Assembly: GCA_964434385.1 (NCBI GenBank)
Contig: CAYSUW010000004.1
Coordinates: forward strand, 21,751 to 85,750
Source of the DNA: GCA-002700125 sp964434385
GTDB lineage: Bacteria; Chloroflexota; Dehalococcoidia; Lucifugimonadales; Lucifugimonadaceae
Direction: 5' to 3'
DNA: 64,000 bases
Shown: piece by piece, positions 46,204 through 54,254 of the stretch
How the letters are laid out: every line of letters starts with the position of its first letter
How positions within the stretch are numbered: the stretch's first letter is position 1
Notes under the pieces: generated by a model
Database searches by the model: none
Seen by the model: only the letters and a program-made list of their open reading frames with translations
Told to the model about the DNA's origin: nothing
Program-made: the position numbers and the translations under genes

Positions 46204-47786
46204 TGAGCGACTCAGAAAAAAAACAATTTCAATCTATTGATAATGACAATTTTTCAATCAATATAGAGGAAGAACTTGGAACAAAATCATCGTCGATATT
46301 CAACACAAAAAAAAGCGATGATGAAGAATCTCTAGAAAATTCAACTCCATACTTGAAATCATTGCTATCAACAAATAGTCCTAATCAATTTGAAGTATGG
46401 GAAGAACCTACAGATGCTTCATTAAATGAAATCCAAGAAGATCTTAATGCATGGACCTCTCTAGATGAAGCAGAGATAATCACCGATGATCCAGTACGAA
46501 TGTATCTCAGAGAAATAGGAAAAGTCGAATTATTAAATGCTGAAGGAGAAAGAAATCTAGCTAGAATTATTGAAATTGTAAAATATTTAAATGACACAAA
46601 ATCTTTACTACTACTATCAAGCCAAGAAGAAGAAATTATTAATGTTCAAATTATCCGAAATACATTAGCATTCATTGCCTCAAATGCAAAAGCAATCCAC
46701 GTTATCTATAAATTTCTGACTAACCAATCTAATAAAGACCTTACGCTTTCAAATTACTTAAATAATCAAGAAATCAGATCCCTATTAGGCGGAGCATCAA
46801 AATCTGAAGATTATTTTAATCTCATAAAGTTAATGTCAGATAGTCTTAATATAGGAGAAGATGAAGTACAATCTCTAATCGCTGATTTATCTGCGACTAT
46901 TGACGTTATACCTAAATGGATAACCACAGAAATATTAGAAGAAGATCCTAAATTAAAAAGCTTAAAAAAATATGGACCTAGTAAAAAGCGCTTTAAATTC
47001 CATAAAGATCAAGAATTAGAACCTTTATATAAAAATCATATTGAGAAAATATTAAATCAAGGTCGAGTTTGTGAAGATCATTTAGTAAAAGCAAACTTAA
47101 GACTAGTTGTTAGTGTTGCAAAAAAATATATTGGAAGAGGAATGTCTCTTCTAGATTTAATACAAGAAGGAAATATAGGTCTAATAAGAGCTGTAGAAAA
47201 GTTTGATTATCGAAAAGGATTCAAATTTAGTACATATGCTACATGGTGGATTAGACAAGCTATCACAAGAGCAATAGCTGATCAAGCAAGAACAATAAGA
47301 GTCCCTGTTCATATGGTTGAAACAATTAATAAACTATTGAGAGTTAGTAGAAGGCTAGTACAAGAATACGGAAGAGAACCTACTACAAGAGAATTAGCCA
47401 AAGAAATGGATTTGTCACCTGAAAAAGTAAGAGAAATATTAAAAATATCTCAAGAACCAGTTTCACTTGCAACGCCTATAGGAGAAGAAGACGATTCTTT
47501 GCTGGGAGACTTTATAGAAGACGTAACTTCTCTAGGTCCTTCAGATGCTGCATCTCATAATTTACTTAAAGACCATGTCAGTAGCGTCTTAGGAAGTTTA
47601 AATATTAGAGAACAAAGAGTACTTCAACTCAGATTTGGTTTAGAAGATGGAAGAAGTAGAACTTTAGAAGAAGTTGGAAGAGAATTTGGAGTTACCAGAG
47701 AAAGAATCAGACAAATAGAAGCTAAAGCATTAAGAAAGCTTAGGCATCCAACTAGATCAAAGAAACTAAAAGACTTCTTGGTTTGA
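46203..47786 (+). CDS. rpoD: Primary sigma factor (sigma-70 family)
   Basis: The 527-residue protein carries all housekeeping sigma regions: an acidic N-terminus, region 1.2 DPVRMYLREIGKVELL near 98, region 2 with DLIQEGNIGLIRAVEKFD and YATWWIRQAITRAI near 320-350, region 3 with REPTTRELA, and region 4 with GVTRERIRQIEAKALRKLR near 500. An approximately 140-residue non-conserved insert lies between 1.2 and 2.1. It follows dnaG in the classic macromolecular-synthesis order. As the main sigma factor it should recognise TTGACA/TATAAT promoters like those noted here. Confidence 0.97.
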   Translation: MSDSEKKQFQSIDNDNFSINIEEELGTKSSSIFNTKKSDDEESLENSTPYLKSLLSTNSPNQFEVWEEPTDASLNEIQEDLNAWTSLDEAEIITDDPVRMYLREIGKVELLNAEGERNLARIIEIVKYLNDTKSLLLLSSQEEEIINVQIIRNTLAFIASNAKAIHVIYKFLTNQSNKDLTLSNYLNNQEIRSLLGGASKSEDYFNLIKLMSDSLNIGEDEVQSLIADLSATIDVIPKWITTEILEEDPKLKSLKKYGPSKKRFKFHKDQELEPLYKNHIEKILNQGRVCEDHLVKANLRLVVSVAKKYIGRGMSLLDLIQEGNIGLIRAVEKFDYRKGFKFSTYATWWIRQAITRAIADQARTIRVPVHMVETINKLLRVSRRLVQEYGREPTTRELAKEMDLSPEKVREILKISQEPVSLATPIGEEDDSLLGDFIEDVTSLGPSDAASHNLLKDHVSSVLGSLNIREQRVLQLRFGLEDGRSRTLEEVGREFGVTRERIRQIEAKALRKLRHPTRSKKLKDFLV

Positions 47787-47798
47787 TTATTCATAGAA

Positions 47799-47826
47799 TT
47801 GTTATTAACTATTTACTTAATATAAC
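47799..47826 (+). promoter_or_regulatory. Candidate promoter for the two small envelope genes
   Basis: TTGTTA (47799-47804), a 16-base spacer and TATAAC (47821-47826) resemble a sigma-70 promoter. It lies between rpoD and the 98-codon gene, 55 bases before its ATG. AT-rich background makes this tentative. Confidence 0.35.
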
Positions 47827-47881
47827 TTTACTCTGATTTCTATTATTGCTATTATCTAATAAGCATTCATAAAATTTTGAT

Positions 47882-48178
47882 ATGGAAAACCAAGAATTAG
47901 TAAATATAATTAGAGATATAGTTTTGATTGTTACTTGCGTAACAGTATTTATTTCATCTTTATTGATATTATTTCTCATATTTAAAATTTATAAAGAAAT
48001 AAAGCAAACTATTGGAGCTTTAAGTAAAACTGCTAATCGTTTAGATCAAATTTCAAGTAGAATTATAGATGATATTACATTTCCTGTTCTAAAAATAACA
48101 ACTGGGTTCCAAAAACTGAAATTAATGATTAATAGTTTAATAAATCGATCTTCAGAAGAAGAAGAAGAGAAAAAATAG
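47882..48178 (+). CDS. Small membrane-anchored coiled-coil protein (DUF948-like)
   Basis: A 98-residue protein with one N-terminal transmembrane segment (about residues 12-35), then a helical amphipathic region with heptad-like spacing (about 38-60) and a highly acidic C-terminal tail (six Glu in a row region). This layout resembles small DUF948/general-stress envelope proteins. It precedes a YtxH-like gene by 13 bases, a pairing seen in many Gram-positive and Chloroflexota genomes. Its role is unknown. Confidence 0.65.
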   Translation: MENQELVNIIRDIVLIVTCVTVFISSLLILFLIFKIYKEIKQTIGALSKTANRLDQISSRIIDDITFPVLKITTGFQKLKLMINSLINRSSEEEEEKK

Positions 48179-48191
48179 TTTAAGGAGACAA

Positions 48192-48443
48192 ATGTCTGAA
48201 AATAAGAATGGAGCTGGTTTTTATACTGGACTTTTTCTGGGTAGTATTGCCGGTTTAACTATGGGAATATTATTTGCTCCAAAATCTGGAGAAGAAACAA
48301 GAAGCATAATCTCAGATAAAACAAGTGATTGGAAAGAAAAAGCCGAGGAATTAAGTGAAGCTGCAAAAGATAGAATAATTACAGCTGCGAACGAAGGGAA
48401 AAAAATAGCTGGGGAAATGAGAGAAGAAGATTATTTAGAATAA
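48192..48443 (+). CDS. YtxH-domain small envelope protein
   Basis: An 83-residue protein of the YtxH family. The glycine-rich hydrophobic segment (about residues 9-28, with GLFLGSIAGLTMGILFAP) ends in the family motif APKSGEETR, then a charged helical stretch with repeated Lys/Glu. AAGGAG lies 6 bases before the ATG. YtxH proteins are linked to general stress in Bacillus; a role here is unknown. A 1-base gap separates its stop from that of convergent pheA. Confidence 0.8.
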   Translation: MSENKNGAGFYTGLFLGSIAGLTMGILFAPKSGEETRSIISDKTSDWKEKAEELSEAAKDRIITAANEGKKIAGEMREEDYLE

Positions 48444-48444
48444 T

Positions 48445-49278
48445 TTAAAACTGATAATCAACTTGAGGATAAGAACCTAAAATTTTTAACTCACTTGAAT
48501 TTTTAATTATCCCTTTCATAACCTCTTTCATTTCCGAATTATCAACATGTCCTTCAATATCAACAAAGAAATAATATCTTCCTAATTGTCTTCTAGTAGG
48601 CCTAGATTCAATTTTTGTTAAATTGATTTTTTTCATTGCAAATGGTCTCAGTACCTCAAATAAACTGCCAGGAGAATCTTCATCAAAACTAAATACAATC
48701 GATGTTTTATCTTTACCTGTAGGTGTCATAGAAACAGATTTACTCAACACAACAAATCTTGTTATATTTACAACATCTCCATCTATTTTTTCCTCTAATA
48801 TATTTAAATTATTTTGTTCTGCAGCCCATTTAGGGCCTATAACTGCTCCAGGTAAATTACTTTTCTCCAAATCGTCAATTGCTGAAATCGTACTTAAAGA
48901 TGCCATTAATTTTGCTTTAGGTAAATATTTGTTAATAAAATCTTTACATTGTCCTAAAGGCTGTGGATGAGAAAATAAAACTTCTATTTCAGACAAGTTG
49001 AAATTTGATTTTGCAAGAAGACAATTCTCAATTTTCACTAAAAATTCATTTTTAATCTTTACAGAAGGAGTCTCAATAAGAAAATCTAATACTTCTACAA
49101 TTGAACCCTGTAAACTATTTTCTATTGGTACAATTGAATCTGTAACTTCATTTGTTTCTAGAAGACCTAAAGTTTCAGTGAAAGTTTTGCATGGAACTCT
49201 TAAAGCATTAGAATTATATTTACTTAATGCAAAAGCACTATATGTTCCTTCTGGGCCTAAGAATGAAATTTTACTCAT
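48445..49278 (-). CDS. pheA: Prephenate dehydratase with ACT domain
   Basis: This enzyme makes phenylpyruvate from prephenate in phenylalanine synthesis. The 277-residue protein begins with SFLGPEGTYSAFA, has the DSIVPIENSLQGS segment near 58-70, and NITRFVVLSK near 175, all family features. The last 80 residues are an ACT domain (ESRPTRRQLGRYYFFVDIEGH) that binds phenylalanine. It is monofunctional; no chorismate mutase part is fused. AAGGTT lies upstream of the ATG. It follows the potassium-uptake operon by 12 bases. Confidence 0.95.
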   Translation of the reverse strand: MSKISFLGPEGTYSAFALSKYNSNALRVPCKTFTETLGLLETNEVTDSIVPIENSLQGSIVEVLDFLIETPSVKIKNEFLVKIENCLLAKSNFNLSEIEVLFSHPQPLGQCKDFINKYLPKAKLMASLSTISAIDDLEKSNLPGAVIGPKWAAEQNNLNILEEKIDGDVVNITRFVVLSKSVSMTPTGKDKTSIVFSFDEDSPGSLFEVLRPFAMKKINLTKIESRPTRRQLGRYYFFVDIEGHVDNSEMKEVMKGIIKNSSELKILGSYPQVDYQF

Positions 49279-49290
49279 TAATTAACCTTC

Positions 49291-50007
49291 TTAAAAATAT
49301 CTAGCTAATAAATTTTGATGTCTTTTTGATGTATTCAATATCAATAAATCATCCTCATTTAAAACTGTATCAGAATTTACTAATTCACAATTACCATGAA
49401 AATCAATTTTTCCAAGAAAAATTACATTAAATGGAACTCTAATTTCTGAAATTTTCTTAGCAATTGCTCTAGATTCAGATGATATCTTAATAGTAAATAA
49501 TCCATTATCAGTTCCATAGATGTCTAATATTTTAACTGGTAAATAAGGTCGGTAAACTTCACTAACTACGTTCATAATAGAATCAGAAACACCAACAATT
49601 TTGTTAACTCCAATAAGTTCAAAGAGATCCTTATTCTCATTATTCTTAACAATAGAAACTATTTCAAAATTCTTCCAGGATTGTTCGAGATCAAAGGTAT
49701 CCATTAAACGTTTTGCAGTTTGAGCCACAGCTAAATTATCTGCATCATCATCAAGAGTCAAAATTAATTTGGTACATCTATGTAATCCATTTTTAATCAA
49801 TGTATTTTGGTCTCTAGCATCATCCAAAACACATAAATCAACACTACTAGGATCATTTGATTTAATATAATCATTCAAATCTCTAACTCTAGAATAAGAA
49901 TTATCTATACCTAAAACTTCAATTCCATTGCCGTTAGAGAAAAATTCTTTGAGTAAAATAGCCCCAATTTCTCCTAATCCAACTATCATTACATATTCAT
50001 TAATCAA
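49291..50007 (-). CDS. RCK-domain regulatory protein (TrkA/KtrA-like)
   Basis: A 238-residue RCK protein. The N-terminal Rossmann motif VGLGEIGAILLKEF binds NAD or ATP, followed by a VLGID beta-2 acid. A C-terminal TrkA-C-like domain covers the last 75 residues (to LNEDDLLIL). I chose TTG at 50007 because GGAGG lies 5 bases before it; a TTG at 50028 lacks this. It overlaps the previous gene by 8 bases. It is the last gene of the Ktr operon and may gate the same transporter or a partner. Confidence 0.75.
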   Translation of the reverse strand: MINEYVMIVGLGEIGAILLKEFFSNGNGIEVLGIDNSYSRVRDLNDYIKSNDPSSVDLCVLDDARDQNTLIKNGLHRCTKLILTLDDDADNLAVAQTAKRLMDTFDLEQSWKNFEIVSIVKNNENKDLFELIGVNKIVGVSDSIMNVVSEVYRPYLPVKILDIYGTDNGLFTIKISSESRAIAKKISEIRVPFNVIFLGKIDFHGNCELVNSDTVLNEDDLLILNTSKRHQNLLARYF

Positions 50008-50410
50008 TAGATCCTCCAAACAAATCAACTAATTTGCCTCTCAGCAATTCAGTTATTGAGAAAACATTAAAACCAAAATCCCGTTGTAGTTCTGCAAAAT
50101 GAGAATCTTTAATAAAAAGGATCTTTTCTTGATCAGGATATTCCTGGTCTAATCTATGTATAAATAAAGCATTAAGATTATCATCACTAGAAGCTACAAT
50201 AAACAAATCAATTTCATCAAATTTAGAAAAATTAATATCAATCATATTTTTTGAAAAATAAGTTTCTTTCTGAAAATTGCTACTTGCAATACTATGATTT
50301 AAAACTTCTTGATCATTTTTTTTAGAAAAAAGTAGCACTTGATTTTCATCGAAATTTAAGACATTTGAAAATAATTTAAAATATTCAGAGCCAAAAATTA
50401 AAATTTTCAT
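50000..50410 (-). CDS. Degenerate TrkA-N-like protein
   Basis: A 136-residue protein with alternating beta-alpha pattern: an N-terminal ILIFGSEY strand-loop, then FDEIDLFIVASSDDNLNA near 65, like the RCK acidic-loop region. The usual GxGxxG is broken (only one Gly in IFGSEY), so nucleotide binding is doubtful. Together with the next gene it may form a split TrkA-type pair. AGGTT precedes the ATG. It lies between the Usp-like gene and the RCK gene. Confidence 0.55.
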   Translation of the reverse strand: MKILIFGSEYFKLFSNVLNFDENQVLLFSKKNDQEVLNHSIASSNFQKETYFSKNMIDINFSKFDEIDLFIVASSDDNLNALFIHRLDQEYPDQEKILFIKDSHFAELQRDFGFNVFSITELLRGKLVDLFGGSID

Positions 50411-50418
50411 AATTTAAC

Positions 50419-50859
50419 CTATATATATTTTTCATTTTTCCAAATCAATAGACTACATCTGTTTTCAATTAATATATTCTGAATTCTATTTATTTCAAAG
50501 AAACCACTTTTGATGTTTTTCTGAAGAATAAGATTATAAGGGATAACCACTAAATCAGGATTTTCTTCAATAATAAATGAATACACGATACTATTAAGAT
50601 CTCTTGATTGAGGGTTTTCTAGTTTTAAGCGCTTACCTTCTTTTAATTTTGTATTCTTTCCAAATTTTTTCAATTCTTCATCAGCTTGAATATTTAAATC
50701 ATTTAAAGATGCATCTTCAGGAAAATCTCGAGAAATTATTTTAGGTCTCACTGCAACTAATAAACCTCTAGAAAATCTTGTGAGTTCACCCATTTCTTCT
50801 GCTAAAATATCATTATCAGAAGAGTTACTTAAAAATACTAAAATTTTGTTAAACAACAT
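50419..50859 (-). CDS. Universal-stress-protein-like protein in Ktr operon
   Basis: A 146-residue alpha/beta protein with the layout of the UspA fold: N-terminal KILVFLSNSSDND, a middle helix-strand, a PDLVVIPYN strand near 104, and C-terminal ENRCSLLIWK, a typical last strand. The UspA ATP motif G-x2-G-x9-G-S/T is not visible, so it is probably a non-ATP-binding variant. It lies between ktrA and a second RCK-like gene in a potassium operon, where Usp domains often regulate transporters. Function is inferred from context. Confidence 0.6.
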   Translation of the reverse strand: MLFNKILVFLSNSSDNDILAEEMGELTRFSRGLLVAVRPKIISRDFPEDASLNDLNIQADEELKKFGKNTKLKEGKRLKLENPQSRDLNSIVYSFIIEENPDLVVIPYNLILQKNIKSGFFEINRIQNILIENRCSLLIWKNEKYI

Positions 50860-50870
50860 AAAAACACTTA

Positions 50871-51554
50871 CTAGGTTTCATTTTCTGAGTTTTGTGCTCC
50901 AATAACTCTTACTACTCTATCATCAGTTCCTGCTATCAATAAAACATCTTGATTCATAAACTTCTGATCTTCATCAGGATTTAAAATAACATCATCTCTT
51001 CTTTGTATTGCTAAAATAACAACACCATATTTATCTCGAGCATTACTAAAACCACTATCTTTCAAGGAATGCCCAACATACTTAAGTGGTACTTCTACCC
51101 TACTTATACCAAATGAAGATGTTAACTCCAAATATCTCTCTACTCCTGGTAAAAACAAATCATGAGCTAAACTTGACCCTCCATCTCTTTCAGGAAAAAC
51201 CGTTTTAGCAGCGCCAATTCTTCTAAGTGTTTCTCCGTGCAATTCACTTTGAGCACGAGAAACAATTACTGGAATTTCTAAATCTCTTAAAAGAACTGTA
51301 ACCATAATTGATGCTTCAGTATTTCTTCCTATCGCTACTATTGCATAATGAAAATTATCTACACCTAATTCTCTAAGTGTAGATTCATCAGTAGCATCAG
51401 CCTTAACTGCGTGAGTAACAACCCCAGTTAATGCTTGAACCTTTCTATCATCAAGGTCTATAGCCATTACATCGTGCCCCAATTGATACAATGTTATTGC
51501 AGCTCTAGTACCAAATCGACCTAATCCTATTACCACTATTTGTCTGCCAGCCAA
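50871..51554 (-). CDS. ktrA: Potassium uptake regulatory protein KtrA/TrkA
   Basis: A 227-residue RCK protein with full RCK-N (VIGLGRFGTRAAITLYQLG, then MAIDLDD and ADATDESTLRELG near 55-65) and RCK-C domains, typical of KtrA. It forms rings that bind ATP/ADP or NAD and gate the membrane subunit. It starts with TTG after AAGGAGA, 29 bases downstream of the trkH/ktrB gene, so the two form the transporter. Two further RCK-like genes follow in the operon. Confidence 0.9.
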   Translation of the reverse strand: MAGRQIVVIGLGRFGTRAAITLYQLGHDVMAIDLDDRKVQALTGVVTHAVKADATDESTLRELGVDNFHYAIVAIGRNTEASIMVTVLLRDLEIPVIVSRAQSELHGETLRRIGAAKTVFPERDGGSSLAHDLFLPGVERYLELTSSFGISRVEVPLKYVGHSLKDSGFSNARDKYGVVILAIQRRDDVILNPDEDQKFMNQDVLLIAGTDDRVVRVIGAQNSENET

Positions 51555-51583
51555 TTTATTTCTCCTTATAAATTAAAATTCAA

Positions 51584-53041
51584 CTAACCAATTCTTATTT
51601 TTTCTTCTAATAAATTGTAATTTGGTTCCTTAGAATTAGTTAAAAGAAAAACCAAAACCAAGCTACTCAATCTACCTAAAAACATTGCAGTAATCAGTAA
51701 ATATTTACTTAATACTGATATTTCTGATGTAATTCCTGTGCTTAAACCAGTAGTTGTAAAAGCTGAAATTACCTCAAAAACAATTTTATCAAATTGTATC
51801 TCATTATTTAATAGAGTTATAAAAAATATATAGATAAGAATCATCAATCCAAGAATTACAATGATTACAATGGAATGATTAACAGTTTGTTGAGAAATCT
51901 GTTTTCTCCAAATAATTACATTCTTTCTTCCTTTTAAGTAAGAAAAAACTGCTAACACTATTACAACAAATGTAGTAATTTTTATTCCCCCTGCTACTGA
52001 TGCTGGTGCCCCACCTATAAACATTAAAATTTCAGTTACCAATAAAGTAAATCCTGTAGTTTCACCATAGTTAAAAGTACTAAAACCTGCCGATCTAGAA
52101 GTGATTGAACTAAAGAAACTATTGTAAATTTTATTAACCAAATCCATGTTTCCAATAGTATTGGGGTTTGAAAATTCTCCTATAAAAACAAATAAAAATC
52201 CTAAAAAGATTAGAATTAGATAACCCAAAAGAATCAATCTGGTTTCTACAAATAACTTCAACCTGAATTTAAATTTTCCAATTCTTCTATGATGAACTAA
52301 ATCATGCAACACAAAATAACCTAATCCACCGATAATAATTAAACCTGAGAAAATCATTAAAATAAATGGCTTATACTTAAATATTGTTAAGCTTTCACTA
52401 CCGAGAACACTTAAAGTTTCAAACCCTGCATTGTTGAATGCTGAAATAGAATGGAATACACTCAACCATACTAATTGTTTCAAAGATAAATCATCAAATT
52501 CTCTAATCAAAAAAAAGAAAGAAAAAAAGAAAACTAATGATCCAATTATTTGTATAATTAATGTTAAAAAAACCACATTCACTACTAATGAACCAAGATT
52601 TGATAGCCCCTGTGACCTTATTTCTTCTCTAATTAATAATAAGTTCTGAAAACCAACTTTCTGACCCATTATGACTATCAAGAAGGCAGCACTAGTGGTA
52701 ATTCCCAATCCTCCGATTAAAATTAACAATATAATTATTGATTCTCCAAAGATTGACCATGTTGAACCAGTATCTAATACCACAAGACCAGTTACTGTAA
52801 CTGCTGAAGTTGCAGTAAACAGTGCATCTACAAATGTAACATTTACATTCTCAGCGTGAGAAAAAGGGAAAAACAATAATAATGTGCCTAAGAGAATTAC
52901 ACCTAAAAAACCATATATTACTAACATCAAAGAGGAAGGTCCTCTAAAAGTAGATTTTCTTTCTTTAATTTTAAAATTTATAGAAGAAATTTCTGAATTT
53001 CTAGGAGTTAAAACTACTCTGTTTTTTGAATGTTTCTCCAA
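51584..53041 (-). CDS. ktrB: Potassium transporter membrane subunit (TrkH/KtrB)
   Basis: A 485-residue membrane protein with about eight to ten hydrophobic segments. Four pore-loop repeats are visible: SAVTVTGLVV near 90, SAFNNAGFET near 205, SRSAGFST near 320 and FTTTGLST near 430, each with the K+ selectivity Gly. A cytosolic polar N-terminus of about 35 residues precedes the first helix. The TTG at 53041 is the start. A TTGACA/TATTAT promoter is well placed upstream. It is the first gene of the operon that ends at pheA. Confidence 0.92.
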   Translation of the reverse strand: MEKHSKNRVVLTPRNSEISSINFKIKERKSTFRGPSSLMLVIYGFLGVILLGTLLLFFPFSHAENVNVTFVDALFTATSAVTVTGLVVLDTGSTWSIFGESIIILLILIGGLGITTSAAFLIVIMGQKVGFQNLLLIREEIRSQGLSNLGSLVVNVVFLTLIIQIIGSLVFFFSFFFLIREFDDLSLKQLVWLSVFHSISAFNNAGFETLSVLGSESLTIFKYKPFILMIFSGLIIIGGLGYFVLHDLVHHRRIGKFKFRLKLFVETRLILLGYLILIFLGFLFVFIGEFSNPNTIGNMDLVNKIYNSFFSSITSRSAGFSTFNYGETTGFTLLVTEILMFIGGAPASVAGGIKITTFVVIVLAVFSYLKGRKNVIIWRKQISQQTVNHSIVIIVILGLMILIYIFFITLLNNEIQFDKIVFEVISAFTTTGLSTGITSEISVLSKYLLITAMFLGRLSSLVLVFLLTNSKEPNYNLLEEKIRIG

Positions 53042-53053
53042 TTATAGATTCCG

Positions 53054-53081
53054 ATAATATTTTTATTATTTTCAATGTCAA
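53054..53081 (-). promoter_or_regulatory. Sigma-70-type promoter for ktrB
   Basis: On the minus strand TTGACA (53081-53076), a 16-base spacer and TATTAT (53059-53054) match the sigma-70 consensus at 6/6 and 5/6. It lies 12-40 bases upstream of the TTG start at 53041. The 14-bp palindrome lies 15 bases further upstream. Confidence 0.55.
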
Positions 53082-53096
53082 TTTATAATTTAGTAG

Positions 53097-53128
53097 ATAA
53101 AGTAAATTTATCAATAAATTTACTTTAT
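53097..53128. promoter_or_regulatory. 14-bp perfect palindrome in the ktrB/htrA divergent gap
   Basis: ATAAAGTAAATTTA, loop TCAA, then TAAATTTACTTTAT: perfect 14-base arms. It lies between two divergent start codons, so it is not a terminator. It lies just upstream of the ktrB -35 box and 35 bases before the htrA ATG. A regulatory-protein operator is the best reading. Confidence 0.5.
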
Positions 53129-53162
53129 ATTTTACTCTATTCAAAATCTTATAAAAATTACA

Positions 53163-54254
53163 ATGATAAAGAATGTTTTTTGCTTATATCTGATAATTAA
53201 TTTATCAATAATATCTTTCAGTTGCACTTCAATAGAAGAAAAAGATCTGAAACAAATAGAAGCTTCCCCTACCGAAGTAGAATTGGATCAAAGCATTAGT
53301 GTATTACCAAGTCTTAATAATGTTATCAATAAAATATCTCCATCAGTAGTAGCTATAAATATTTCAACCTTAAAAAGAGACTTCTTCCTTAGACAAAGAA
53401 CTCAAAATGCAGACGGATCAGGAGTAATAATTACAGAAGATGGATTCATTGTTACAAACAATCATGTTGTGTCAAATGCAAACACTATTTCTGTAACCCT
53501 TCATGATGGAAACATTTACGAAGCATCCATCGTCGGGAAATTTCCAAACAGTGATATAGCTTTATTAAAAATCCCAGCAAATAACCTAAAGCCACTTCCT
53601 TTTTCAAAAGATGATAGTTTGAAAACAGGAGATTGGGTAATAGCATTAGGAAATGCATTTGGACTTGAAGGCGGACCTACTGTCACACTAGGAATAGTAA
53701 GTGCTTTAAATAGGAGCATAAAGACTGAAGATGGAATGATACTTACAGATATGATTCAAACAGATGCTGCAATAAACCAAGGAAATTCTGGAGGACCATT
53801 AGTAAATTTACAAGGAGAATTAGTGGGACTGAACACAATTTTACTTAGCAGAGCAGAAGGTATAGGTTTTGCTATAAGTTCTTATCTAGTAAAAAGATAC
53901 ACTGAAGATTTAATGGAATTTGGAGAAGTGATAATTCCATGGTTAGGGATGGAACTAGCAACTCTAACTCAAGCTCAAGCTAAAACTTATTGTAATTGGG
54001 GATATAAAACATGCGAATATCAATCAATAGATGGAATCCTGATCATGGAAGTTGAAGAAAATTCTCCATCTTATCAAGCAGGAATCCGTGGGGGAGACTT
54101 GCTAACACATGTCCAATCTGAAAAAGTAAAATCAAGTAGAGAATTTTATAGTAGATTATGGAGTTACAAACTAGGCAATACTATAACCTTAAAAGGGAAA
54201 CGACTGAGTAAGGATATATCTTTTGACATTCTTCTAGAGAAAAAGAATGATTAA
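53163..54254 (+). CDS. HtrA/DegP-type serine protease, probable lipoprotein
   Basis: Cleaves damaged envelope proteins. The 363-residue protein has a hydrophobic signal (residues 5-20) ending near Cys21 in SFSC, a loose lipobox. Trypsin-like catalytic residues are His near 101 (TNNHVV), Asp near 131 (NSDIALLK) and Ser near 208 (GNSGGP). A single C-terminal PDZ domain begins near residue 265. It converges with ileS with 4-base stop overlap (TTAA). It is divergent from ktrB across a palindrome-containing gap. Confidence 0.93.
   Translation: MIKNVFCLYLIINLSIISFSCTSIEEKDLKQIEASPTEVELDQSISVLPSLNNVINKISPSVVAINISTLKRDFFLRQRTQNADGSGVIITEDGFIVTNNHVVSNANTISVTLHDGNIYEASIVGKFPNSDIALLKIPANNLKPLPFSKDDSLKTGDWVIALGNAFGLEGGPTVTLGIVSALNRSIKTEDGMILTDMIQTDAAINQGNSGGPLVNLQGELVGLNTILLSRAEGIGFAISSYLVKRYTEDLMEFGEVIIPWLGMELATLTQAQAKTYCNWGYKTCEYQSIDGILIMEVEENSPSYQAGIRGGDLLTHVQSEKVKSSREFYSRLWSYKLGNTITLKGKRLSKDISFDILLEKKND

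Noticed and set aside
53097..53128. Rho-independent terminator
   Set aside because: The hairpin lies between two divergent gene starts, has no G/C-rich stem and no gene ends there.
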